Shown one piece after another: positions 5,423 to 12,048 of a stretch of DNA of 12,048 nt. Below the pieces are notes generated by a model. It did not search any database and was not told where the DNA came from. It worked only from the letters and a program-made list of their open reading frames with translations. The stretch is taken from the NCBI GenBank assembly GCA_002427365.1, contig DIQT01000006.1, forward strand, positions 75,586 to 87,633. The letters are read 5' to 3'. The stretch is from Caryophanales bacterium UBA5455. Lineage in GTDB: Bacteria > Bacillota_I > Bacilli_A > RFN20 > CAG-826. Each line of letters begins with the position of its first letter. The stretch's first letter is position 1. A program made the position numbers and the translations under genes.

Positions 5423-7117
5423 ATGAAATTTTCTGAATATCCATTTAATCCCCCCAATCTAAAAAAGATTCAAAAAGAAGGTAGTGCGATTATCGCTACT
5501 ATTAAAAATGCTAAAACAAGCGAAGAAGCAAGTACAGCAATTGAAAAATGGAATAAACTTATTGAAGAGTTATCCACCGATATCACCGTTATTTCGGTCC
5601 GCTTTTCGATTAATAGCAAAGATGAAAAGTATAAAGAAGCGGTTGATTTAATTGATGAAATTAGCCCCTACTTTAGCCAACTTAATAACGATTTTAATAT
5701 GGCGTTATTATCATCCCCTCATCGGAAGGAACTTGAAAAAAAATACGGTAAATATTTATTTGATATGATGGAAAATGAAATTAAAACATTCTCCCCCGCA
5801 ATTATTGAAGATTTACAATTAGAAAACAAATTAACAACCGAATATAACGAACTAGTTTCTAGTGGTGAAGTAGTTTTCCGCGGCGAAACGTACACGCTTA
5901 CCCAAATGGGTCGCTTTATGAATGATTTAGACCGTGAAACAAGAAAAGAAGCGAGTACGGTTTATTGGGCGTGGTATGCTGAACATCAAAGCGAACTAGA
6001 AAACTTTTATGACCAACTCGTGAAAGTTCGCGACAAAATGGCGAAAACACTTGGCTATGAAAACTATTTAGGCTTAGGTTACGCGCGGATGGGTCGCCTT
6101 GATTACGGCCCCGAAGATGTCGCTGTTTACCGGGAAGAAATTAAAAAGAACGTTACCCCGTTATATAAGAAATTACGGAAACGCCAAGCCAAACGGATTA
6201 AAATTGATAATCCGGAATATTATGACTATAACTTATCCTTCTTAAGCGGTAACGCGAAACCAGCCGGTGACCGGGAATATTTAGTAAACGCTGCAAAAGC
6301 TATGTATAACCAAATGGATCCGGAAATTGGTGAATTCTTTACGATGATGGTCGAAAATGAATTACTTGATTTAGACGCTAAACCAGGCAAACGTGGTGGT
6401 GGCTATATGACATATTTCCCCCGCTACAAAACACCATTCATCTTTGCAAACTTTAATGGTACGCAAGGTGACGTTGAAACTTTAACGCACGAAGTTGGCC
6501 ATGCTTTCCAAGCATATGAAGCGCGAAATATTGAAGTTCCCGCGTATCAATCACCAACGCTTGAAGCTTGTGAAATTCACTCGATGAGCATGGAATACTT
6601 TACTAAACCATTTATCGACGATTTATTTAAAAAAGATACTGATAAATTTAAATTCTCGCATATTGAAGGAACGTTAACGTTCTTACCATATGGTGTAAGC
6701 GTTGATGAATTCCAAGAATGGGTTTATTTACATCCAACCGCTACTCCCGCGGAAAGAAATGCGATTTGGCGGAAAATTGAATTAAAATATACGCCAGGCA
6801 CCGATTATGGTGATAACGAATTCTTAAATCAAGGTGGTCGCTGGATGCGGCAACATCATATTTTCTCGAGTCCCTTATACTACATCGATTACACACTTGC
6901 CCAAGTTGTTGCTTTCCAATTCGCTTTAGAAATGAAAGAAGACTATGGGCGGGCGTGGAATAAATACGTTAACTTATGCCGTCTTGGTGGACAATTCCCC
7001 TTTGTTGAATTACTTCATCAAGCCCGCTTACGGAACCCCTTTGAAAAAGGCAATATGAAAAAAGTCATTAAGCCGCTTGTCAAAGAACTTAAATCTTACG
7101 ACGACTTAGCAATGTAA
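5423..7117 (+). CDS. pepF: M3-family oligoendopeptidase, PepF-like
   Basis: A 564-residue zinc metallopeptidase that cuts short peptides in the cytoplasm. The zinc motif is HEVGH at 356-360, with Glu357 as catalytic base, and the third ligand is probably Glu384 in ACEIHSMSMEYF. The late segment FSSPLYYIDYTLAQ at 481-494 is the substrate-binding region of this family. There is no signal peptide or membrane segment. Length and motifs fit the M3 oligoendopeptidase group of about 550 residues rather than classic PepF of about 600, so the symbol is approximate. An SD GAGGT sits six bases before the ATG. The gene follows gpmI by 10 bases and is very probably cotranscribed, although no functional link is obvious. 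Confidence 0.93.
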   Translation: MKFSEYPFNPPNLKKIQKEGSAIIATIKNAKTSEEASTAIEKWNKLIEELSTDITVISVRFSINSKDEKYKEAVDLIDEISPYFSQLNNDFNMALLSSPHRKELEKKYGKYLFDMMENEIKTFSPAIIEDLQLENKLTTEYNELVSSGEVVFRGETYTLTQMGRFMNDLDRETRKEASTVYWAWYAEHQSELENFYDQLVKVRDKMAKTLGYENYLGLGYARMGRLDYGPEDVAVYREEIKKNVTPLYKKLRKRQAKRIKIDNPEYYDYNLSFLSGNAKPAGDREYLVNAAKAMYNQMDPEIGEFFTMMVENELLDLDAKPGKRGGGYMTYFPRYKTPFIFANFNGTQGDVETLTHEVGHAFQAYEARNIEVPAYQSPTLEACEIHSMSMEYFTKPFIDDLFKKDTDKFKFSHIEGTLTFLPYGVSVDEFQEWVYLHPTATPAERNAIWRKIELKYTPGTDYGDNEFLNQGGRWMRQHHIFSSPLYYIDYTLAQVVAFQFALEMKEDYGRAWNKYVNLCRLGGQFPFVELLHQARLRNPFEKGNMKKVIKPLVKELKSYDDLAM

Positions 7118-7120
7118 AAT

Positions 7121-7150
7121 AAAACCCCCGTTTATTAAAGCGGGGGTTTT
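7121..7150 (+). terminator. Bidirectional Rho-independent terminator
   Basis: AAAACCCCCG (7121-7130) pairs perfectly with CGGGGGTTTT (7141-7150); the stem can extend by a G-T and two A-T pairs to an ATTA tetraloop. On the plus strand it ends the gpmI-peptidase operon with a run of Ts to 7151. On the minus strand a T-rich tail also follows the stem, and rex ends 22 bases away, so it probably serves both convergent units. Confidence 0.95.
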
Positions 7151-7171
7151 TAATTAGAACAAATATTTTAC

Positions 7172-7798
7172 TTATTGCCGTAAACGATGGTTTAAAATCG
7201 CTAAGCTGGAGGCCATTGATTCATCTTGGACGATGATTCGTTTTGGTACGCGTAAATGGACCGGCGCAAAGTTCCATAAGGCGCGGCACCCGGCTTTAAC
7301 AAGCCGTTCCGCAATAATTTGGGCGGCTTGTTTAGAAACGGTAATAATGCCAATTGGTGCATGATAAATTGCTTGAATTTCTTCAAGCCGTTCTAATGGT
7401 AATACGGTTAAATTATTAATCTTTGTGCCAATAAGTTTCATATCATTATCAAAGATGGCGACAATTTTTAAGCCAAAATTGCTCCAGCCTTGATAGTCCG
7501 CAAGTGCGCTTCCTAGCGATCCACACCCAATTAACACTGCTTCGGTTATTTGGTCATATTCTAAAAAGGCAATCATATCGGTAATTAAAACATCGATGCT
7601 TCGACCAACGCGGGGTTTTCCTTGATCAAGGGAAACAAGCGCTAAATCTTTCTTAACAAGTTCAACGTTTAAATCTAACTCGCGCGCTAATTTCGGTGCG
7701 GTAACATATTCGACCCCACTTTCTTTAAGCATTTTTAAATGATATAAATACGTTGGCATCCGTAGTAATTGGTTTTTTGATGCGTTTTCTTTACTCAT
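7172..7798 (-). CDS. rex: Rex-family redox-sensing transcriptional repressor
   Basis: A 208-residue regulator that binds DNA when NADH is low and releases it when NADH rises, typically controlling fermentation and hydrogen metabolism genes. Residues about 13-70 form a winged helix (MPTYLYHLKMLKESGVEYV, then the helix LVKKDL). GCGSLG at 91-96 begins a Rossmann NAD(H)-binding domain, followed by IVAIFDND and a C-terminal NFAPVHLRVP that matches the family's NFAPVRLNVP. The wing reads ALVSLDQGKPRVGR where common Rex has SYFG-FGKRG-GY, so it may belong to a variant Rex subfamily found in anaerobic Firmicutes. The start has a GAGGG SD six to seven bases upstream. It is a single-gene unit with its own promoter and terminator. 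Confidence 0.88.
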   Translation of the reverse strand: MSKENASKNQLLRMPTYLYHLKMLKESGVEYVTAPKLARELDLNVELVKKDLALVSLDQGKPRVGRSIDVLITDMIAFLEYDQITEAVLIGCGSLGSALADYQGWSNFGLKIVAIFDNDMKLIGTKINNLTVLPLERLEEIQAIYHAPIGIITVSKQAAQIIAERLVKAGCRALWNFAPVHLRVPKRIIVQDESMASSLAILNHRLRQ

Positions 7799-7811
7799 AA
7801 ATTCACCCTCT

Positions 7812-7837
7812 TTCCTATCTTCTTTATTATAGGAAAA
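7812..7837. repeat. 26-bp inverted repeat over the rex promoter
   Basis: TTTCCTAT (7812-7819) and ATAGGAAA (7830-7837) are perfect eight-base arms with a 10-base spacer. The dyad covers the rex -10 box and expected transcription start. As the -10 lies in one arm, the transcript cannot fold it fully, so a DNA operator is more likely than an RNA hairpin. It does not match the usual Rex site (TTGTGA...TCACAA). Confidence 0.5.
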
Positions 7838-7855
7838 ATAAAGATAATAAACAAT
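7827..7855 (-). promoter_or_regulatory. Promoter of rex
   Basis: On the minus strand, a -35 TTGTTT (7855-7850), a 17-base spacer and a perfect -10 TATAAT (7832-7827). Transcription would start near 7820, giving a leader of about 22 bases with the SD. It lies inside an inverted repeat that may be an operator. Confidence 0.65.
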
Positions 7856-7884
7856 TACAATCGGTAAAATTTGTACGAATGTTG

Positions 7885-7910
7885 AAAAAAGCTACCACAA
7901 GTGTGGTAGC
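7885..7910 (-). terminator. Rho-independent terminator after the mgtE pair
   Basis: On the minus strand GCTACCAC pairs with GTGGTAGC around an ACTT loop, followed by six Ts (7890-7885). It starts 27 bases after the stop of the second mgtE gene and isolates rex from it. Confidence 0.92.
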
Positions 7911-7937
7911 CTAACGCTTCAAAACTAATAAATTTTC

Positions 7938-9263
7938 TTATAACAATAATAACGTTGCGAGTACAAAGTAAATCGCTAAGGCGAAGAAGTCATTAATTGA
8001 AGTTAATAAGGGGCCGCTGGCAATCGTTTCATCCGCACCCATTTTTTTTAGAAGCAGTGGTAAGACAACCCCATTATTTCCACCGAAGACCATCGCCGTT
8101 AATAACGAAATACTAACAATTGTTGCTAAGCGTAATGGAACAACTTCATTACTAGGGAAAACATAGGAATTTAATAAGAAGACAATGCCAAAGGCTACCG
8201 CCGCAATCGCGACCGCATTAAATAATGAAATAAGAATTTCTTTAAAAATATGCCGTTTCATATCGTCGTCATTATTAATTTTTAAGATCGTAACCGCTAG
8301 TGATTGAGTTCCAATATTACCCGCCATATCAAGGATCATTGGTTGAAATAAGACAAGTGAAACAATCGTTTCAATCGTTGTTTCAAAGAGCGTTAAAAAT
8401 AACGCAATTAAAATATTTAAAATAACGGAAACTAATAACCATGGGAATCGTTTTTTACTTCTTTCGACCGCGGATAATTCGCTTTCGTGTTCTTTAACCG
8501 CTGCAAAAGCTTGGTAATCACTAATTAAGATTTCATTTAAGGCTTCAAATGTATCATCAGCGGTAATAATCCCAATAATATGATTTGCTTCATCTAAGAC
8601 GGGAATGGAATCAATATCGTAGTCGGAAATTAATTTAACCGCTCGTTCTAACGACGTTGTTTCGTTAACAACGGGCCCCGAACTAACAATTAAATCGTGA
8701 AGGTTATCGTCTGGACGCGCGATAATTAAATCTTTAATTTTAATAGTGCCTAAATAAGTTCCGTCTTTATCAACCGCAAAAATTGTTTCAATATAATGCT
8801 TTTCATCAGAAAAAGTAATTACATGATGCGTGGCTTCTTTAATACTCATTCCTTCATCAACTGTGACAAATTCACTCGTCATTTGGCTTGCCGCAAGTGT
8901 TTCACTATATGTTAATAATTGTTCAACTTGGGCTTTTTGTTGTGGTTTTAAGAAATGTAAATATTTAGTCCGTTCTAAGACGCCCGCAGGAAGAAGGAGT
9001 GTACGAATTTCATCGGTTTTTAAGTGCGTTAAAACTTTACTTTGGGTTGGCTTATCAAGTGTTCGGAAAACATCGATTTGCGTATCTTCATCAAGTTCAA
9101 CAAGCATTTCGGCAAGGTTTTTAAAGTCGACAACCATGAGTAATTTCTTTTTTTGCTCACTCGTAGCGTCTTCAAAAATCTCCGCTAAATCGACGGCGTG
9201 GAGTTTATTTAGTTCGCGCTTCAAAATGGAGTCGGAACGATGAAAATCAAATTCTATTTTCAT
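7938..9263 (-). CDS. mgtE: MgtE-family magnesium transporter, second of tandem pair
   Basis: A 441-residue inner-membrane Mg2+ channel of the MgtE/SLC41 type. A cytoplasmic N-terminal helical domain (to about 125) and a pair of CBS domains (about 126-255) act as the Mg sensor; five membrane helices follow from about 273 to 441. The pore motif PMILDMAGNIGTQ at 308-320 and the last-helix segment ASGPLLTSIND at 415-425, whose Asp425 matches the pore-lining Asp of T. thermophilus MgtE, are present. The N domain lacks the dense acidic patch of its partner: the segment matching MDIDDAADIIEEF reads LPAGVLERTKYLHF, and ASQMT replaces AGAYMT. A strong AGGAGG SD precedes the ATG, which overlaps the preceding stop by one base (TAATG). 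Confidence 0.93.
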   Translation of the reverse strand: MKIEFDFHRSDSILKRELNKLHAVDLAEIFEDATSEQKKKLLMVVDFKNLAEMLVELDEDTQIDVFRTLDKPTQSKVLTHLKTDEIRTLLLPAGVLERTKYLHFLKPQQKAQVEQLLTYSETLAASQMTSEFVTVDEGMSIKEATHHVITFSDEKHYIETIFAVDKDGTYLGTIKIKDLIIARPDDNLHDLIVSSGPVVNETTSLERAVKLISDYDIDSIPVLDEANHIIGIITADDTFEALNEILISDYQAFAAVKEHESELSAVERSKKRFPWLLVSVILNILIALFLTLFETTIETIVSLVLFQPMILDMAGNIGTQSLAVTILKINNDDDMKRHIFKEILISLFNAVAIAAVAFGIVFLLNSYVFPSNEVVPLRLATIVSISLLTAMVFGGNNGVVLPLLLKKMGADETIASGPLLTSINDFFALAIYFVLATLLLL

Positions 9264-10579
9264 TATGCGAGTCCTCCTAATAAAAGCGTTGCTAAACCAA
9301 AGTAAATAATCATCGCAAAGAAATCAACAACGGACGTAATTAAGGGCCCACTTGCCGCTGCTGGGTCTAGTTTTATTTTCTTTAAGAAATAAGGAATTGC
9401 AAACCCAATCGCTGGTGAAATAGCGATATTACCCATTAAGGACACCCCAACAACGAGGCCAACGCGCCAAGCAAAGGGACTATGGATGATAATCGCAATC
9501 ACATATGCGGATAGCCCAGCGACAATTCCTAGTAAAACCCCACTTAATAAACCCGAACCGATTTCTCGTCGGGCTTCAAGCTGAGGGTTATCATCTGGAT
9601 CATTTAAATATAACAGGGTCACCGCTAAGGTTTGAGTTGCGACATTACCCGCTAAAGCTAAAATAAGCGGTTGGAACATCGCTAAAATGGCAAAAGAGGC
9701 AATTATTTCTTCAAATAAGCCAGTGGTAAAAATTAATGGAACATCAACGATAACTAAAATTAATAGCCAAATTAACCGGTGCCAAGCTGCCTTAATAAAG
9801 CCCGTATCTTCGGTTGATGAAGTCGCCGCTAATTTAGTAAAGTCTTCGCTTGCTTCATCCGTATACGCTTCAATCGCATCATCAAGAGTGACCATCCCCA
9901 CTAATTTGTTTTCATCATCGACTAAGGGCACAACAAAATAGCCATAGTCTCTAAGGTAAGTCGTAACTTCAATAATATCATCCGTTGTATGGAATGAACG
10001 AACATCTTCCATTAAATCATGGATCGTTGTTGGTGGTTTGGCACTAATTAAATGTTTAAGGCTAATTTTCCCAATTAATTCAAAAAGGTCATTAACAACA
10101 TAAAACGTCATAATTGTTTCAACTTCCGGGGCTTCCTTAATAATTTTTTTTGTTGCTTCTTTAACACCCATTTCCGGTTTTAAAACGATCATTTGGGTAG
10201 TCATATACGCCCCAGCGTGATTATCGTCATATTTTAATAATTGTTCTAATTGATCAGCATCTTCTAAGGAGTGTATAACAAGATCTTGTTGTTCCTCATC
10301 AAATTCTTCAATAATATCTGCGGCGTCATCAATATCCATCGCATCAAGTAAGGCAATTTGTGTTTCAAGATTTTGTTCTTGAATATGTTCCGCCGCTTCA
10401 CTTGGTTCAAGATAAACTAAAACGTCCGCTGCTAAAGAGGGGTCAAGAAGAAGTAATATTTCATTAAATTCTTCTTCGCTTAAATCTTCAAGTTCGTTAA
10501 CGATGTCACGAGGGTGCATCGCATTAACCGCTTTTAAAAGTTCAGGATTGTTTTTATCCGAAAGAAATTTTTTAAGCAT
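9263..10579 (-). CDS. mgtE: MgtE-family magnesium transporter, first of tandem pair
   Basis: A 438-residue MgtE Mg2+ channel with a very acidic N domain (IDDAADIIEEFDEE at 83-96), AGAYMTT at 122-128 opening the CBS pair (about 125-245), and five membrane helices at about 268-288, 290-312, 340-366, 372-396 and 411-436. The pore motif PLILALAGNVATQ is at 304-316, and SGPLITSVVD ends at Asp419, the likely pore Asp. In this family Mg binding between the acidic N and CBS domains closes the channel, so the normal sensing features look intact here. The SD AAAGGAGG lies about ten bases before the ATG. It shares only the fold and core motifs with the next gene, so the duplication is old. No M-box riboswitch fits in the 55-base leader. 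Confidence 0.95.
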   Translation of the reverse strand: MLKKFLSDKNNPELLKAVNAMHPRDIVNELEDLSEEEFNEILLLLDPSLAADVLVYLEPSEAAEHIQEQNLETQIALLDAMDIDDAADIIEEFDEEQQDLVIHSLEDADQLEQLLKYDDNHAGAYMTTQMIVLKPEMGVKEATKKIIKEAPEVETIMTFYVVNDLFELIGKISLKHLISAKPPTTIHDLMEDVRSFHTTDDIIEVTTYLRDYGYFVVPLVDDENKLVGMVTLDDAIEAYTDEASEDFTKLAATSSTEDTGFIKAAWHRLIWLLILVIVDVPLIFTTGLFEEIIASFAILAMFQPLILALAGNVATQTLAVTLLYLNDPDDNPQLEARREIGSGLLSGVLLGIVAGLSAYVIAIIIHSPFAWRVGLVVGVSLMGNIAISPAIGFAIPYFLKKIKLDPAAASGPLITSVVDFFAMIIYFGLATLLLGGLA

Positions 10580-10603
10580 TCGTATTGCCCTCCTTTGTTT
10601 TAT

Positions 10604-10612
10604 ATTTTAACA
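10604..10612 (-). promoter_or_regulatory. Candidate extended -10 promoter of the mgtE pair
   Basis: On the minus strand, TG-T-TAAAAT (10612-10604) is an extended -10 about 25 bases before the mgtE ATG. The -35 region at 17-base spacing (TAAATA) is poor. No terminator lies between nnrD and mgtE, so the pair could be read both from here and from the nnrD promoter. Confidence 0.4.
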
Positions 10613-10634
10613 TGCTTAACCTAATTTATTTAAA

Positions 10635-11456
10635 TTATTTTTGTTCCGCCGTTAGTTCATCATAAACAAACGGTAAACTATTAATCACATCTTCACTAAT
10701 TAAGGATATTTCATGAGTTGCTTTTAAGGCATATCTAGCCGCGGCTTGATGGATATAAACACCAAGTTTACTTGCTTCAAGGGGAGAATAACCTTCCGCT
10801 AAAAAAGCACCGATAACACCGCTTAAAACATCCCCCATCCCCGCGACCGCCATCGCTGGGTGGCCATTATTTGCTAAAAAGCGTTCATTATTCTTCGCAA
10901 TAATCGTTGTTGAGCCTTTTAAGACTAACGTAATATTCTTCTTTAGAAGGAGTTCATAGTTCGTAAGCGGATCAAGACCATCTAAAAGTCGCGCTGCTTC
11001 TCCTAAATGCGGGGTAATAACAACATTTGCGAAGTCATCAAACTTATCCATAACCCGTTTAAAAATATCTAAGCCACTCGCATCAATTAATAACGCGATT
11101 TTGGCCGTTAATAGCGTTTCAAGGACAGCCTCATTTTGGGGATCATCTTTATTTAATCCTGGACCAAAAACAACCGCCGTTTTCTTTGGTAAAAGCGCTT
11201 TGATATCGCTGGAGGTTTGATAAGGGAAAAACATTAAACTTAAAACATCTTTTTTAAATGAATAATATATGTCGTTAGGTAACGCAATTGATGCAAGGCC
11301 AACCCCACTACGTAATGCGGCTAAACCACTAAGTTCCGGCGCACCTAAATAACCAATTGAACCACCAATGATTAATAAAGAACCATAAGTATACTTATGG
11401 CCCTCTTTTGAACGTTTTGGTAACAGCGCTAAGTTTTTTACTAATAATTCTTTCAT
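10635..11456 (-). CDS. nnrD: ADP-dependent (S)-NAD(P)H-hydrate dehydratase
   Basis: A 273-residue cytoplasmic repair enzyme that dehydrates the S form of damaged, hydrated NADH and NADPH back to the active cofactor, using ADP. The ribokinase-like fold shows YGSLLIIGGS at 24-33, ITPHLGEAARLLDG, LKGSTTII and the signature AVAGMGDVLSGVIGAFLAEG, whose GMGD carries the catalytic Asp. It is a standalone C-terminal domain like B. subtilis YxkO (about 276 residues), with no fused NnrE epimerase; that gene may lie elsewhere. There is no SD before the ATG at 11456, but a TATAAT ends six bases before it, so translation probably starts on a leaderless mRNA. The start fits the family N-terminus, and no other Met is available nearby. 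Confidence 0.92.
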   Translation of the reverse strand: MKELLVKNLALLPKRSKEGHKYTYGSLLIIGGSIGYLGAPELSGLAALRSGVGLASIALPNDIYYSFKKDVLSLMFFPYQTSSDIKALLPKKTAVVFGPGLNKDDPQNEAVLETLLTAKIALLIDASGLDIFKRVMDKFDDFANVVITPHLGEAARLLDGLDPLTNYELLLKKNITLVLKGSTTIIAKNNERFLANNGHPAMAVAGMGDVLSGVIGAFLAEGYSPLEASKLGVYIHQAAARYALKATHEISLISEDVINSLPFVYDELTAEQK

Positions 11457-11462
11457 ATATTA

Positions 11463-11471
11463 ATTATACCA
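11463..11471 (-). promoter_or_regulatory. Promoter of nnrD, -10 close to the ATG
   Basis: On the minus strand, TG-G-TATAAT (11471-11463) is a perfect -10 with an extended TG element. The -35 match is weak (TGTTCA or TTGTTC, depending on a spacing of 17 or 18). Only six bases, TAATAT, separate the -10 from the ATG, so the first transcribed base should be at or next to the A of the start codon. Confidence 0.6.
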
Positions 11472-11490
11472 AGTCCAAATATTCATGAAC

Positions 11491-11525
11491 AAAAAAAGTG
11501 TTAATTTTTCGTTAATTAACACTTT
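11491..11525 (-). terminator. Rho-independent terminator after the glycosyltransferase
   Basis: On the minus strand, a 12-base-pair stem (11525-11514 with 11506-11495, AAAGTGTTAATT pairing to AATTAACACTTT) with a seven-base loop is followed by more Ts to 11491. It is AU-rich but long, and lies 33 bases after the glycosyltransferase stop codon. Confidence 0.8.
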
Positions 11526-11557
11526 ATTTATTAAGTTTTTATTTATACTTAGCAAAG

Positions 11558-12048
11558 TTATTTTTCGATAACGTTAGTTTCTTCCGTTAAATATTGGGGC
11601 CGTCCTAGTTGTTGGTCGCGGATATCATAAAGAACTTTCATAATGAACTTTAAAACAAGGACAATTAAGAAAACGCCACCAGTAATTGCGACAAACAGCC
11701 AGCGATAAATATCAGGATACGCAATAGCGAAACCGATTTGAACGCCAAGGCCAATAAAAAGAAGAATTAATAAAATGTTAGGGACAATTTCATAAATGCG
11801 TGAAAATTGTTCAATTCCCACCATCGCGTATTTAAATAGTTTACGAAATGACCATTTGGTTTCTCCGGCAATCCGTGAATTAAAGTCATATTCAATAACT
11901 TTATTTTTAAATCCCATTTGCGAAGCAATGCCTTTAGAATAGCGCCGAGTATCTTTATAACTTAAGAACGCATTAATAACATCTTTATCGAGTAAGGCAA
12001 AGTCGCGCGCATTAGAAATAACATTTTTTTCTTTTGTTAAAATGCGAT
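11558..12048 (-). CDS. Family 2 glycosyltransferase, DPM1/GtrB-like, C-terminal part
   Basis: The frame stays open to the window edge on the minus strand, so the 5' end is missing; about 162 residues are visible. They begin RILTKEKNVISNARDFALLDKD in two parts (RILTKEKNVI, then SNARDFALLDKD), the end of a GT-A domain in which NARDF-LLD matches the family's NAGDFRLLD. Then come IEYDFNSRIAGETKWSFRK, equivalent to the PY-R-R-AGETKY-L-K segment, two membrane helices (about VPNILLILLFIGLGVQIGF and WLFVAITGGVFLIVLVLKF) and a GRPQYLTEE tail. Relatives move a sugar to polyisoprenyl phosphate at the membrane for wall or lipid decoration. The ATG at 11917 is internal and is not the start. Donor sugar and partner are not visible. 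Confidence 0.9.
   Translation of the reverse strand, partial: RILTKEKNVISNARDFALLDKDVINAFLSYKDTRRYSKGIASQMGFKNKVIEYDFNSRIAGETKWSFRKLFKYAMVGIEQFSRIYEIVPNILLILLFIGLGVQIGFAIAYPDIYRWLFVAITGGVFLIVLVLKFIMKVLYDIRDQQLGRPQYLTEETNVIEK

Noticed and set aside
8830..9243. A 137-codon open frame antisense to the second mgtE
   Set aside because: It is Ser-rich with no recognisable domain and covers a well-supported MgtE gene in the opposite strand, so it is a shadow frame. The same applies to the antisense frame over the S1 gene (1424-1792).
10580..10634. A magnesium-sensing M-box riboswitch before mgtE
   Set aside because: The gap is only 55 bases, far too short for an M-box of about 150 or more, and it contains no long stem-loop.
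11558..11917. A 119-residue complete membrane protein starting at the ATG at 11917
   Set aside because: The frame continues without a stop to the window end, and the upstream residues match the catalytic domain of a GT2 enzyme, so the ATG is internal.

Overview
This window looks like chromosome from a low-GC Gram-positive bacterium in the Bacillota/Mycoplasmatota borderland (Bacilli-like, perhaps RF39-, Izemoplasma- or Acholeplasma-like). The genes are AT-rich and tightly packed, with SD sites of the AAGGAG/GAGGT type, sigma-A-like promoters and Rho-independent terminators. Tryptophan is encoded by TGG and the genes read through cleanly in the standard code, which argues against Mycoplasma or Spiroplasma. 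Despite the AT bias, codons such as GCG, CGC and CGG are frequent. The exact taxon cannot be read from this window. There is no phage, insertion sequence or CRISPR array; it is a housekeeping region.

Layout. (1) Bases 1-3441, minus strand: the 5' half of a tRNA (probably Val) with its own strong promoter; an overlapping operon ispD - S1-domain protein (YugI/GSP13-like) - pgi; and upstream of it a HAD phosphatase gene with its own terminator. (2) Bases 3442-3804: a 363-base divergent intergenic region with overlapping opposed promoters, a possible 38-codon small gene, two small inverted repeats and the gpmI promoter. (3) Bases 3805-7117, plus strand: gpmI (phosphoglycerate mutase) and an M3-family oligoendopeptidase, 10 bases apart, closed by a strong bidirectional terminator at 7121-7150. 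(4) Bases 7172-12048, minus strand: a Rex-family NADH-sensing repressor; two tandem, one-base-overlapping MgtE magnesium transporter genes; nnrD (NAD(P)H-hydrate repair); and the C-terminal part of a membrane-anchored family 2 glycosyltransferase cut by the window end.

How the genes fit together. Two glycolytic enzymes (Pgi, GpmI), a redox regulator that reads NADH/NAD+ (Rex) and an enzyme that repairs damaged NAD(P)H (NnrD) suggest a fermentative carbon/redox theme, but they lie in separate transcription units. Magnesium import by MgtE would serve many of these enzymes; a functional link is inference only. IspD makes isoprenoid precursors, and the glycosyltransferase would use a polyisoprenyl phosphate, again a loose link.

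The points most worth a second look are: a probable leaderless start for nnrD, whose -10 box lies six bases before the ATG and which has no SD; the coupled pair of unequal MgtE proteins, one with a much less acidic sensor domain; the opposed overlapping promoters and small ORF at 3467-3666; and a 26-bp dyad over the rex promoter beside a Rex whose DNA-binding wing differs from the usual signature. No clearly new multi-gene system is visible.
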